From NCBI GenBank assembly GCA_020638695.1, contig JACKIB010000003.1:248001-312000 (forward strand): a DNA stretch of 64,000 nucleotides, in the 5' to 3' direction. A program made the translations under genes and the position numbers. Below are positions 27,916-37,232 of the stretch, in pieces (position 1 is the stretch's first letter; each line of letters starts with the position of its first letter). The stretch comes from Planctomycetota bacterium. Its GTDB lineage: Bacteria > Planctomycetota > UBA1135 > UBA2386. Below the pieces are notes generated by a model. The model searched no databases and was not told where the DNA came from. It saw nothing but the letters and a program-made list of their open reading frames with translations.

Positions 27916-30230
27916 AACCACGTCGACCACAGGGCGGGAACCACCAACAGACTCGTCATCAGGCAACAGGTTACCCCGAGCACCGCAATCCAGCCCAGCG
28001 AAGCCAACCCTGGGCTGCGCGACAGCACCAACGAGCCGAAGCCCAGCACCGTGGTCACACTGGTCCGCACCACCGCAACCGCGGTCCGATCCAGGCCACC
28101 GTCATCCGGCCGCCGTAGCCGCGCGACCAGGTGCACTCCGTCGTCGATCCCGATGCCGAGCAGGAACGGGATCGCGACGAAGTTGCCGAGACTGAGCGGG
28201 ACCCCGAACCCGACCAGCACCGCGAGGGTGATCGCCAAGCCACACGTGACCGGCAACAAGGCGAGCAGGCCGGCGCGCAGCGAGCGGGCCATCGCCAGCA
28301 CCAGCAGGAACGCCAACACCGCGGTGACCAGCGACGCCTGCAGTAGGTCGCCGGCCAATACCTCGCGCAGCCCCGCGAGCAGCGTCGGCGTGCCGAACAC
28401 CGCCAATTCGCGACCTCCGAGTTCCGCCACCCGCGCGACGAATGCCGGCCACCGGTCGGCGGCCAACGTCGCCGGGGCGGGGTAGCACAGCACGGCCTCG
28501 AGCTGTCGGCCGCCGAGCTCGACCCGCGGCCTCGGCACCGCGACGGGGGCGGGCGCCGCGAGTCGGTCGCGCAGCTGTTCGAGGGCGGGGCGGAACGGCG
28601 TGGCCGCGAATCCGAGTTCCCCCAGGTCGCGCAGCGTGCCGTCGAACCAACCCGCGGTGGCGCGGTGGAACTCGGCGACCCGGCGCGCGCGCTGCTCGGG
28701 GTCCGCACGCCCCTCGAGGTCGAACGCGAGCCATCGCTCGGCGCGTAGCTGTGTCAACAGCGCGGCGACCTGCGGCGACGCCGATGTCGCCGGGACCAGG
28801 AGCAACACCGGGACCAATGAGAACCCGAGTTCGCGCTCCAACCGCTGCCGCAGTTCCCCCACCGGATCGGCCGCCGGCCGGAGGTGTTCCGGATCGACCC
28901 GGACGGTGACCCCACGGGTGGCCACCACCACACACGCCACCACCGAGACGGCACACACCGCCGCCGCGACGCGCCGTCCGCGCGACCCGGCGGAGAGCCG
29001 CTGCAGCGCGCCGGCGATTGCGCTGTTGCGGGGCCGCGGCACCGGCTGCCGGACGACCCCCAGCAGCAGGGGCAGAACGAACAGGGTGGCGAGCAACGCC
29101 AGCACCATGCCGATCGCCAACACCATCCCGAAGCCGGCCAGGCCCTGGAAGCGACCGAAGGCCAGCGACAGGAACGCCACCACCGTGGTGGTCATTCCGA
29201 CGACCAGCGGTGCCCCGACGGAACGCCGCGTCAGCGATGCGGCCTGCGCGTGCGGGTGCGCAGAACGGTGGTCGGCGTAGTGCACCAGGTAGTGGATCGA
29301 GAAGTCGACGCCGAGCCCGAGCAGCACCGCGGCGGCGGCGATCGCCACCGGGGTCAGTGGACCGAACACGCTTCCCGCGACGGCGATCGCGCAGTACGCC
29401 GCCAACCCGACCGGCAGCACGCTGCACAGCGACACGAAAAGGCTGCGCAGGCTGAACCACAGGTAGAAGAACACCAACAGCGACGACCCGATCACCGAGC
29501 CGATCAGATCGGCTCGGATCCGCGCGGCGTCGGCCCGCGCCACCACGTAGCCGCCGTACATCTCCGATTGCCAGGGAACGCGCGCGAGCCGCGCTTCCAC
29601 GTCGGCGAGCAGCCGTACCGCGAACGAGGCGTCGAGGCTGGTTGTCGTGCCGACCAACCGCAACAGCGCGCGTTCGCCATCCTCGAGGACCACGTAGGGC
29701 GTGCCGCGGCGCAGCGCGAACGGCATGCCCTTCTCCAGCGCACCGGCGGTCAACCAGCGCAGACCCAGTGGGTCGCGACGGGCGATCTCCGCGCCACCGA
29801 GCGGGTCCTCGGCGAGCAGCGCCAGGGTGTCGCGCAGAGCCGCGCGGCGGCCCTCGGGGGACAGCACTCGCGTCAGCTCCGTCAGGCGCGGCTCCGGGAG
29901 GAACCACAGCGGCGCGGCCACGCGTTCCCGCCACGCCGCACCCAGCAGCTCCTCGCGCGTCGCCGCCACCTCGGCGAGCAGCGGCGAACGGCGCAGGTCC
30001 TCGACCAGGCCACCGAGGGTCGCGTCGTCGATCGGACCGCGCAACACCACGAACAGCGCCCGCCGCGACTCCCCCCGCCGGTCGAGCAGTTCGGCGAGCC
30101 GGACCAGACGGTGTTGTGCCGGCAGCATCTTGGTGAGGTCCGGTTCGATGGCGACCCGCGGCAACAGAACCGTCGCGCCGATCAACAGCGCGGCGGAACA
30201 GACCAAGGTGGCGAGCGTCGCGCGGCGCAT
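27891..30230 (-). CDS. MMPL/RND-type lipid exporter
   Basis: A 779-residue inner-membrane transporter with two repeats, each with one helix, a large periplasmic loop and a bundle of about five helices. The first bundle contains IAIAAAAVLLGLGVDFSIHY and the second FVAIPFLLGIGIDDGVHLVA; the Asp residues in these two lines are the proton-relay positions known for MMPL/RND proteins. It would export a lipid-like cluster product, driven by the proton gradient. It starts 5 bases after the lipoprotein stop and overlaps the LolA-like gene, consistent with a single operon read from the AMP-ligase gene. Confidence 0.9.
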   Translation of the reverse strand: MRRATLATLVCSAALLIGATVLLPRVAIEPDLTKMLPAQHRLVRLAELLDRRGESRRALFVVLRGPIDDATLGGLVEDLRRSPLLAEVAATREELLGAAWRERVAAPLWFLPEPRLTELTRVLSPEGRRAALRDTLALLAEDPLGGAEIARRDPLGLRWLTAGALEKGMPFALRRGTPYVVLEDGERALLRLVGTTTSLDASFAVRLLADVEARLARVPWQSEMYGGYVVARADAARIRADLIGSVIGSSLLVFFYLWFSLRSLFVSLCSVLPVGLAAYCAIAVAGSVFGPLTPVAIAAAAVLLGLGVDFSIHYLVHYADHRSAHPHAQAASLTRRSVGAPLVVGMTTTVVAFLSLAFGRFQGLAGFGMVLAIGMVLALLATLFVLPLLLGVVRQPVPRPRNSAIAGALQRLSAGSRGRRVAAAVCAVSVVACVVVATRGVTVRVDPEHLRPAADPVGELRQRLERELGFSLVPVLLLVPATSASPQVAALLTQLRAERWLAFDLEGRADPEQRARRVAEFHRATAGWFDGTLRDLGELGFAATPFRPALEQLRDRLAAPAPVAVPRPRVELGGRQLEAVLCYPAPATLAADRWPAFVARVAELGGRELAVFGTPTLLAGLREVLAGDLLQASLVTAVLAFLLVLAMARSLRAGLLALLPVTCGLAITLAVLVGFGVPLSLGNFVAIPFLLGIGIDDGVHLVARLRRPDDGGLDRTAVAVVRTSVTTVLGFGSLVLSRSPGLASLGWIAVLGVTCCLMTSLLVVPALWSTWLCRGSDAR

Positions 30231-30235
30231 CGGGA

Positions 30236-30925
30236 TCAGTCGAGCTCGAATGTCGAATCGGCCACCGACGACAGGGCTTCCCGCGCCGAGATCGCAGCCG
30301 ACAGCCGAAAGCCCTTCGCCTGAATCGTCACGCTGCCGTCGGGCTGCACCCGCATGCTCCACCCCGCTCCCCGGGCGACCGCCGCGAACTCACGTTCCCC
30401 GCGGGAACGATCGATCCACAGCACGCAGCGGTCGGCGCCGAACCGCGGGATCAGCTGCAGGCGGGCACGCTGCGGTGTCTCCCAGTGCGCTTCCCGCACG
30501 TGCTCCGGCTGAAGGGGCGCGTGGGCCAACAGCAGCGACACCGCGAACATCTCGAGCAGCCGATCGCCCGAGGCCGCCGCGGAATCGTACTCCGCCGACA
30601 CCGGTGGCATGACCCCGCGGCGCCGCGCAGGCGTCGCGACGACGTCGAGCACCTTGCCGCCGAGTTCCGGAAACAGCTGCAGCCGGACCGCACAGCTCGG
30701 CGAGGTCCGGGCGATGGCGAGCCCCAGGAACTCACCGGCGAAACGGCTGCCGAGGTTCGTGGCGAGCGAGACGCGCGCTTCGAGGCGCACCGCAGCGTCT
30801 GGCGGTCGCAGGCTGTCGCACAGCGCCTTCAGCTCCGGAACCGTGAGCGCTGGCCCGGCACAGGCGCCCGGCAAGACCGCGGCGAATGCCCAGCACGCGA
30901 CGGCGCCCCGCCGCCGGGCGATCAT
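30236..30925 (-). CDS. Lipoprotein of unknown function in the polyene-like cluster
   Basis: A 229-residue protein with signal and lipobox (FAAVLPGACAG; Cys at about residue 23). The rest has long strand-like segments (GSRFAGEFLGLAIARTSPSC, VRLQLFPELGGKVLDVVATP) that could form a LolA/LolB-like half barrel, but the likeness is weak. The ATG at 30925 overlaps the AMP-ligase stop (ATGA), showing translational coupling, and the exporter begins 5 bases after its stop. Its place between ligase and exporter suggests it helps move or anchor the cluster product. Family not recognised. Confidence 0.72.
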   Translation of the reverse strand: MIARRRGAVACWAFAAVLPGACAGPALTVPELKALCDSLRPPDAAVRLEARVSLATNLGSRFAGEFLGLAIARTSPSCAVRLQLFPELGGKVLDVVATPARRRGVMPPVSAEYDSAAASGDRLLEMFAVSLLLAHAPLQPEHVREAHWETPQRARLQLIPRFGADRCVLWIDRSRGEREFAAVARGAGWSMRVQPDGSVTIQAKGFRLSAAISAREALSSVADSTFELD

Positions 30926-32349
30926 GCGTTGGCACGCCGCGGCGGCGCGTCGAGCAGCGCCTGGATGGTCTCGATGCGCAACTTGCCGCGCGGGCTGCGC
31001 GGCAGCTCGGGAACCAGCACGATGCGCCGCGGCCGCTGGAACGGCGCGAGGTGCTGCTGGCACCACGACCGAATGCGTCGCGCGTCGAGGTCCGGGCATC
31101 TCGTCGCCACTACCGCGCAACACACGTCCGAGCCCTGTCTGGCGCGCGCGACCGCCATCACGTGCACGTCGTCGACCCCGTTCAGGCGCAAGATCGCCTG
31201 TTCGACTTCGCGCGGGTTGACCTTGTTGCCACCGATGTTGAACACCAGGCCGTGGCGTCCGGTCAGTTGCAGCTCCGCGCCGGCGAACCGACCGCAGTCG
31301 CTGGAGTGGAACGCGACGCCGTCGAGGACCGCGGGTTGCTCCGGCAGGTAGCCGCAGGCCACGCTCGGCGACCGCACCGACAGGCTGTCGGTCGCCGGAT
31401 CGATGGCCACGGTCACGCCGGGCACCGGCACCCCCACGGTTCCCCGCTCCGCCGCGGTGCCGGTCGGGTCGTAGGTGATTCCACCGCATTCGCTCGCCCC
31501 GTAGAACACGTGCACCGGGCGACCGAAGCGGCGGCGGAAGCGCAGCGCGACGTGCGGGGCGAGCGGCGCCCCGGCGGAGATCACCAGGCGCAAGCTCGGC
31601 GGCAACTCCCAGTGATCCGGGCGGTGCAGCAGCGCCTCGAGGAACACCGGAACCGTCGGCAAGACGCTCGCCGCACACCGGCGCGCGGCGGCCATCCGCC
31701 CCAGCGGCGCGGCGTCCGCCGCCACCACCAGCTGGCGGCCGGCGATCAGCGCGGGAATCGCCAGTGAGCCGAGCCCGTAGCTGAACGACATCGGCACCGC
31801 GGCGAGCACCCGATCCGCAACACCGATCCCCATCGCCTGCTCGATCGCCGTCGAGTCCGCGACCAGCGCCGCGGCGCTCACGCGGATCCCACGGGGCGCC
31901 CCAGTGCTGCCGGAGGTCAGCTTGATCAGCGCGGCGTCGGCGTAGCGGGCCTCGGCGCCGAACGCGCGGATGCGGAACGCGTCGACCGCCGCCGGCCACG
32001 CCTCCGTGCACGAAACTTCGGCCGCCGCACCGAGTGCTCGCGCGAGTTCGAGCCGACGCGCCGCGGGCGTGTCGCGGTCGAGCAGCAGCGGCACCAGCCC
32101 ACGCCGCCACACCGCCAGCAGCGCGGCGAGGAACGCTGGCCCGTCGGCCGCGGCGACGGCCACCAGCCGCTGCGGCCCTGGATCCGGTAGGACGCGGTGG
32201 AGCGCCGCGGCCAGGTCCCGCAGTTCGGCGCGCGACGCCGTCCTGTCCGGCGCCAGCAGCAGGGGAGCCGCAGGGTCTCGCTCTACGCAGACCCGGAACG
32301 CGTCGACCAGCGGCGCTCCGCCGGGTCGCTCGATCGGCTCACGTTCCAT
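30922..32349 (-). CDS. AMP-dependent acyl/aryl ligase
   Basis: A 475-residue ANL-superfamily adenylating enzyme. The phosphate-binding loop is LIKLTSGSTGAPRG, the aromatic-turn motif FYGASECGGITYDPT, the hinge region TGRHGLVFNIGGNKVNPREV and the C-terminal catalytic Lys lies in PRSPRGKLR. It would adenylate a carboxylic acid and load it on CoA or on the nearby acyl carrier protein. I place the start at 32349 because homology begins there; the open frame continues far upstream but only as antisense of the KS2 gene. It is the first gene of the four-gene minus-strand operon and is divergent from the ACP gene. Confidence 0.88.
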   Translation of the reverse strand: MEREPIERPGGAPLVDAFRVCVERDPAAPLLLAPDRTASRAELRDLAAALHRVLPDPGPQRLVAVAAADGPAFLAALLAVWRRGLVPLLLDRDTPAARRLELARALGAAAEVSCTEAWPAAVDAFRIRAFGAEARYADAALIKLTSGSTGAPRGIRVSAAALVADSTAIEQAMGIGVADRVLAAVPMSFSYGLGSLAIPALIAGRQLVVAADAAPLGRMAAARRCAASVLPTVPVFLEALLHRPDHWELPPSLRLVISAGAPLAPHVALRFRRRFGRPVHVFYGASECGGITYDPTGTAAERGTVGVPVPGVTVAIDPATDSLSVRSPSVACGYLPEQPAVLDGVAFHSSDCGRFAGAELQLTGRHGLVFNIGGNKVNPREVEQAILRLNGVDDVHVMAVARARQGSDVCCAVVATRCPDLDARRIRSWCQQHLAPFQRPRRIVLVPELPRSPRGKLRIETIQALLDAPPRRANA

Positions 32350-32479
32350 CGACCCGGGAAGTGTAAGAGGACGTGCCGGGGTGAATCCACGCTCGTTCCG
32401 ACGGCGAATCGGCACGGAGTATGGACTCGTTCGGACCCCGGGGTAGCTTCTGCCGCGCGGCGCTTGGCCGCAAACCGTC

Positions 32480-32770
32480 ATGACCCGCCAGACCGTCGAC
32501 ATCGACCGCGTCAAGCAGCTGATCGTCCAGTGCCTCAATCTCACGGACGTGCAGCCGGCTGACATCGCGGACGAGGACCCCCTGTTCGTCGAGGGCCTCG
32601 GGCTGGACTCGGTCGACGCACTGGAGCTGGTGCTCGGCGTCGAGCAGGAATTCGGCCTGCAGATCGAGGACGAAGCGGTGGGCGCGGCGGCGCTGGCCTC
32701 GGCGCGGGCGCTGACCGACTTCATCAACCAGCGCTTGGAGGCGCAGGCCCGCACCGCCTCGGATGCCTGA
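32480..32770 (+). CDS. Acyl carrier protein
   Basis: A 96-residue acidic carrier protein. LFVEGLGLDSVDALELVLGV carries the phosphopantetheine attachment Ser44. It is first in the plus-strand operon with ketosynthase 2 and the flavoprotein. The 130-base gap to the divergent AMP-ligase gene should hold both promoters. It would carry the growing chain for the two ketosynthases. It is a dedicated carrier rather than the housekeeping AcpP, to judge by its place in the cluster. Confidence 0.93.
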   Translation: MTRQTVDIDRVKQLIVQCLNLTDVQPADIADEDPLFVEGLGLDSVDALELVLGVEQEFGLQIEDEAVGAAALASARALTDFINQRLEAQARTASDA

Positions 32771-32814
32771 GCCGCGGGCCGCGGAACTTGCCCACTCGCG
32801 AGGATTCGCCCCCC

Positions 32815-34083
32815 GTGCCAGCGGCGCAGAGTGCTGCGCGCCCAGGCGACCCCAGGCCAGACCTCGACTGCGACACCCGATCGATCGCGGTCACCGGCCT
32901 CGGTGCCGTGACGGCGTTCGGGCTCGGGGTCGAGCCCCTCTGGGAAGGTTTGTGCAGTCGCCGCTGCGCCATCGGACCGTTCGCTGCTCCGCCGTTCGAC
33001 CCGACCGAGCATCGGACGCAGCTGGCGGCGGTGGTGCCGCTCCCGCCGCATCCCTACCTCAGCCGCGCCGACCAGTTCGCCTGCCGCGCCGCCGACGAGG
33101 CAGTGGCTCAGGCAACCGCACGGGGCGAGCCGCTCGACCTCGCCGCAGCCGGGGTGTTCTTCGGCAGTAGCACCGGGGCATTGCTCGAGACCGAGCAGGT
33201 GTTCGCCCGCCTCCACCGTGGGCGCGGCCCGCTGCGTCTGCGTCGCCTCGCCTCGCAGCAGCACAACGGCCCCGGCGACGCGGCGGCCCGCCACATCGGC
33301 GCGACCGGTCCGGTGATCACCCAATCGTCGGCCTGCGCGTCGAGCACCATGGCGATCGGCGCCGCGCTCGACGCGCTGCGCAGCGGCGAGATCGAGCTCG
33401 CCCTGGCCGGTGGCTCGGATGAGCTGTCGCAGATGACCTACGCGGGCTTCAACGCCCTGCGCGCGGTCGACCGCCAACCGACCCGGCCGTTCCGCGCTGA
33501 CCGCGAGGGTCTGTCGTTGGGCGAGGGAAGCGGCGTGTTGGTGCTCGAGACGCTGGCCCACGCCCGGCGGCGCGGCGCACGGGTCCTCGCGCTGTTGTGC
33601 GGCACCGCATCGAGCTGCGACGCCCATCACATGTCGGCGCCGGTCGGCGATGGGTCCGGTGCCGCCGCAGCGATGCGCGCCGCGATCGCCGACGCCGGGC
33701 TGACGCCAGAGGAGATCGACTTCCTCAACGTGCACGGCACGGGGACGCCGCAGAACGACGCGGCCGAGTGGCAGGCGATCCGCAGCGTGCTCGGCGCGCG
33801 GTGCAGCCGCGTGCCGGTCTCCGCGACCAAGGAGGCGATCGGCCACCTGCTCGGCGCGAGCGGGGCGATCGAGGCGCTGGTCACCGTGCTGTGTCTGCTG
33901 CACGGGTCGATCCCCCCGGCACCGCGCGGCGGCGCGCTCGACCCGGCGCTCGAGGTCGATCTGGTTCGCGAGCGGGCGCGCGCCCTGCCGCGGCAGGCGA
34001 GTGGGCTGACGACCAACCTCGCATTCGGCGGCGCCAACAGCGCCCTGGTGTTTCGCACGGCGGACCCGCGCGACGCGGGATGA
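32815..34083 (+). CDS. Beta-ketoacyl-ACP synthase 2 of the cluster
   Basis: About 422 residues with the complete condensing triad: Cys174 in QSSACASSTMA, His307 in NVHGTGTPQND and His344 in KEAIGHLLGASG. The sequence is closer to FabF-like enzymes than ketosynthase 1 is, so the pair is not a fresh duplication. The start is uncertain: GTG 32815 leaves 44 bases after the ACP stop; a TTG at 32788 is possible. The stop overlaps the flavoprotein start (ATGA). Confidence 0.88.
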   Translation: MPAAQSAARPGDPRPDLDCDTRSIAVTGLGAVTAFGLGVEPLWEGLCSRRCAIGPFAAPPFDPTEHRTQLAAVVPLPPHPYLSRADQFACRAADEAVAQATARGEPLDLAAAGVFFGSSTGALLETEQVFARLHRGRGPLRLRRLASQQHNGPGDAAARHIGATGPVITQSSACASSTMAIGAALDALRSGEIELALAGGSDELSQMTYAGFNALRAVDRQPTRPFRADREGLSLGEGSGVLVLETLAHARRRGARVLALLCGTASSCDAHHMSAPVGDGSGAAAAMRAAIADAGLTPEEIDFLNVHGTGTPQNDAAEWQAIRSVLGARCSRVPVSATKEAIGHLLGASGAIEALVTVLCLLHGSIPPAPRGGALDPALEVDLVRERARALPRQASGLTTNLAFGGANSALVFRTADPRDAG

Positions 34084-35561
34084 GCGACACCTACGACGTG
34101 GTGGTGATCGGCGCCGGAATGTCCGGGCTGGTGGACGCCATCCTGTTGGCGGAGACCGGGCGGCGCGTCCTGGTGCTCGAGCAGCACACCATCCCGGGTG
34201 GCTACCTGCAGCAGTTCCGCCGCAAGAAGACCACCTTCGACGTCGGGTTCCACTACATGGGATCGACCGAGCCCGGCCGGCCGATGCGGCAGATGCTCGA
34301 GCACCTACGGGTGTGGTCGCGCATCGACTGCGTGCCGTTCCCCGCCGACGCGGCCATCGAAGTGCGCAGGGGTGACTGCGCGTTCGCGTTCCCGGCCACC
34401 TGGCAGGCGTTCGTCGACAAGGCCCACGCGACGTGGCCGGGCGAGCACCACGCACTGGCGCAGTTGGTCGCCGACGTGGAACGCGTGTGTGGCGCCTACA
34501 AGTGGTTCGCCCTGCGCAAGGGCCGCGAGTACGCCCACCCGATGGAACTGGGCCTGTCCGGGGCGTCGCTGCAGGACTACCTCGAGCCGCTCACCGATGA
34601 CCCCTGGCTGCGCGAAGTGCTCGGCTTCCAGTCGTTCAACCTCGGGCTGTTCCCGCACGAGGTGCCGTGGGTCAAGCACACCCTGGCGTTCCGCTCCAAC
34701 TTCGACACCACCTCACGCGTGCGCGGCGGCGGCGGCGCGCTCACGGACGCGCTACGCGCCCGCGGCACCGAGCTCGGGGTGGAGTTCCGCTTCGACCAAC
34801 TGGTCGATCGACTGGACTGCGCCGACCGCCGCGTGGTCGAGGTGCACACCGCCGCGGGGGAACGCTTCGCCGCCGACACGTTCGTCGCCGCATGCCACCC
34901 CAAGCCGATCCTGCGGGCCATTTCCGACCAGCACGTGCGCCCCCTGTTCAAGGACCGGATCCTGGAGATGCGGGAGTCGCGCGGTGCGGTGCAGCTGTTC
35001 GCACGGCTGCGCGAACCGCTGCGCTCGCTGGGCGCGACCTGCGTGATGCTGCGCGACCCGGCGCAAGAGCACGGCGACCCGCCGCTGAGCACCGTGCTGG
35101 TCACCTGCCCGAGCGCGATCGAGGGCGAGGGATCCGGCGATGCGCGCATCGAGGCGATGACCTACATGCACATCGATCCATTCGTCCGCTGGATCGACCG
35201 TCCGGTGCTCAAGCGCGGCGCCGAATACGAGGCATTCAAGCAGCGCTTGGTGGAGCGCATGCTCGACCTGATCGCCACCCACGCGCCGGAGCTGCGCAGC
35301 TGCATCGATCAGGTGTACTCGAGCACGCCGCTGACCGACCTGTGGTACACCCGCAACGAACAGGGTGGGGTGTTCGGTATCAGCCACGACGTGAGCCAGC
35401 AGGGCAGCGAGCGGCCGATGATTCGCCTGCGGTTGAAGAACCTGTTCTTCACCGGCCACTCGATCACCATGCCGGGGATCTGCGGCACGTTCATCAACGC
35501 CTTCGACAGCTGCGACGCCATCCGCGGCGACGGCGTGCTGTTCGACGCGGTCGCGGTGTAG
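34080..35561 (+). CDS. FAD-dependent oxidoreductase (carotenoid isomerase/retinol saturase-like)
   Basis: A 493-residue flavoprotein. The N-terminal dinucleotide fold is VVVIGAGMSGLVDAILLAET followed by VLVLEQHTIPGGYLQQF and TTFDVGFHYMGS, which mark the CrtISO/retinol-saturase branch of phytoene-desaturase-like enzymes. The C-terminal FAD-closing segment is NLFFTGHSITMPGICGTFIN. Members isomerise, saturate or desaturate conjugated polyenes. Coupled by a 4-base overlap to ketosynthase 2, it probably acts on the polyene or fatty chain made by the cluster. The exact reaction cannot be told from sequence. Confidence 0.85.
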   Translation: MSDTYDVVVIGAGMSGLVDAILLAETGRRVLVLEQHTIPGGYLQQFRRKKTTFDVGFHYMGSTEPGRPMRQMLEHLRVWSRIDCVPFPADAAIEVRRGDCAFAFPATWQAFVDKAHATWPGEHHALAQLVADVERVCGAYKWFALRKGREYAHPMELGLSGASLQDYLEPLTDDPWLREVLGFQSFNLGLFPHEVPWVKHTLAFRSNFDTTSRVRGGGGALTDALRARGTELGVEFRFDQLVDRLDCADRRVVEVHTAAGERFAADTFVAACHPKPILRAISDQHVRPLFKDRILEMRESRGAVQLFARLREPLRSLGATCVMLRDPAQEHGDPPLSTVLVTCPSAIEGEGSGDARIEAMTYMHIDPFVRWIDRPVLKRGAEYEAFKQRLVERMLDLIATHAPELRSCIDQVYSSTPLTDLWYTRNEQGGVFGISHDVSQQGSERPMIRLRLKNLFFTGHSITMPGICGTFINAFDSCDAIRGDGVLFDAVAV

Positions 35562-35757
35562 CTCGAAACGGTTGTCGGAGACCAGTGGCCCGACGTGCCT
35601 GCCGCTGCGATGCAGTGCGGCAGGGGAAGACCACAGCACCGTTGCGCGTGGACGACTCCTCGCAAGCGAGTTTCGCGGCCCGCGCAGCGCGGGCTACACT
35701 GCGGGAGTGACCCACGGCACACGGAACGTCGGTCGGCGCGAAGCGCCACCCTCACCC

Positions 35758-37161
35758 ATGGGCGCGGTCTCGACCGCACAGCGCGCGGTACCGCGCACCG
35801 CGCTGGGCCTGGCGGTGGCCGCTCTGAGCCTCGGGTCCACCGGGTGCGGGTTGTTCCGCCGCCCACCGCCCAGCGCCCCCAACGTGCTGGTCGTCGTCGC
35901 CGAGGACCTGGGGTGCGCCGAACTCGGCTGCTACGGCCAAGCGGTGATCCGCACCCCGCACCTCGATGCACTCGCCCAGAGCGGAATGCGTTTCGCGGAG
36001 GCCTACGGCGGCAGCCCGGCGCACGCCGCCGCCCATTGCTGCCTGCTCACGGGACAACACACCGGCCACGCGGCGATCCGCGGAGCGCGGTGGCGACCCG
36101 ACGCCGGTGCCCTGCCGTCCGGAATCACCACGCTGGGTCACGTGCTGCGCGGGATCGGCCACCGCACCGCGGTGTTCGGTTCCTGGAGTCTCGGTGAGGC
36201 GGGGACGACCGGACACCCGCGCAAACAGGGATTCGACCGTTTCTTCGGGGCGCTCGGACCCGAACGAGGCGCGGCGTACCCCGAGTTCCTGTGGCAGGAC
36301 GCTGACCACAGCCCGATCTCCGGGCGCCATCGCTTCGCGCCGGACGTGATCGCGGCCGCCGCGGTGCGCTTTCTCGAGCAGCACGACGCCCGACAGCGGT
36401 TCTTCCTGTTCCTGCCGCTGCCGCTGCCCGGCGCGGGGCTCGAGGTGCCGGTCGATTCCCTGGTGCAGTACAAGGGCCGCTTCCCCGAGTCTCCGGCCGC
36501 TCGGCCGGGAGTCTCGCCACGCGCGGCGCACGCGGCGCGCGTGACCCGGCTCGACGAGCAGATCGGCGAACTGCTCGCGGTGCTGAAGCGCCGCAAATTG
36601 GAGCAGAACACGATCGTCGTGTTCACGAGCGACCACGGGCCGCGTCGCGGCAGCACCAGCGATCCGGAGTTCTTCAACGCCACGGGTCGGTTTCGCAGCG
36701 GCGCCGCCGACCCTCGAACCCCATCGCTGCGGGAGGGCGACCTGCGAGTTCCACTGCTGGTGCGTTGGCCGGGCAAGGTGCGCGCCGGCGCAGTGTCCTA
36801 TCACGTGTGCGCGGCGTGGGACCTACTGCCGACGCTGGCGGAACTGACCGGAACGACGGCACCCGCTCTGGTCGACGGTTTGAGTTTCGTACCCACCCTG
36901 CGCGACCGGCCGTCGCAGCAGCGCAACCACGGGTACCTGTATTGGGAGCAAGCCCCGGACCTGCAAGCGATCCGCATGGGACGCTGGAAGGCGATCCGTC
37001 GCCGGCCCGACGCTCCGGTGCAACTGTTCGACCTCGACCGCGATCCCGGGGAACAGAACGAACTGGCGCAGCAACAGCCGCAGGTGGTGCGGCAGGTCGA
37101 AGTCATCCTGGACGCGGCGCGGACCCCCTCTACCGCGTTCCCGCTGCGCCGCACACGGTAG
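35758..37161 (+). CDS. Sulfatase-fold lipoprotein with altered active site
   Basis: A 467-residue protein with lipobox GSTGC. It follows the arylsulfatase A fold throughout (NVLVVVAEDLGCAELGCYGQ, IVVFTSDHGPRRGS, WRPDAGALPSGITTLGHVL). However, the formylglycine motif CxPSR, expected at residues 89-93, reads HAAAH, so the catalytic Cys/Ser is missing. The first metal Asp is Glu49 (AEDLG for ADDLG), GKW(G/H)LG reads GSWSLG, and the usual His of the PH(A/S) motif is absent. I conclude it is most likely not a sulfatase but a pseudo-enzyme or an enzyme of changed chemistry. It is 196 bases downstream of the flavoprotein and may be transcribed separately. Confidence 0.82.
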   Translation: MGAVSTAQRAVPRTALGLAVAALSLGSTGCGLFRRPPPSAPNVLVVVAEDLGCAELGCYGQAVIRTPHLDALAQSGMRFAEAYGGSPAHAAAHCCLLTGQHTGHAAIRGARWRPDAGALPSGITTLGHVLRGIGHRTAVFGSWSLGEAGTTGHPRKQGFDRFFGALGPERGAAYPEFLWQDADHSPISGRHRFAPDVIAAAAVRFLEQHDARQRFFLFLPLPLPGAGLEVPVDSLVQYKGRFPESPAARPGVSPRAAHAARVTRLDEQIGELLAVLKRRKLEQNTIVVFTSDHGPRRGSTSDPEFFNATGRFRSGAADPRTPSLREGDLRVPLLVRWPGKVRAGAVSYHVCAAWDLLPTLAELTGTTAPALVDGLSFVPTLRDRPSQQRNHGYLYWEQAPDLQAIRMGRWKAIRRRPDAPVQLFDLDRDPGEQNELAQQQPQVVRQVEVILDAARTPSTAFPLRRTR

Positions 37162-37232
37162 TGGCTCGTCGGGCCTGGGGATCGGCGACACCCCCGTTGC
37201 CGCTGCCGTGAGCGGCGCGCGGGAATGCAAGG

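Noticed and set aside
30926..34455. A 1177-residue fusion in which the AMP ligase has a 700-residue N-terminal extension
   Set aside because: The extension is antisense to the ACP and ketosynthase 2 genes and is Arg/Ala-rich. Ligase homology starts at 32349.
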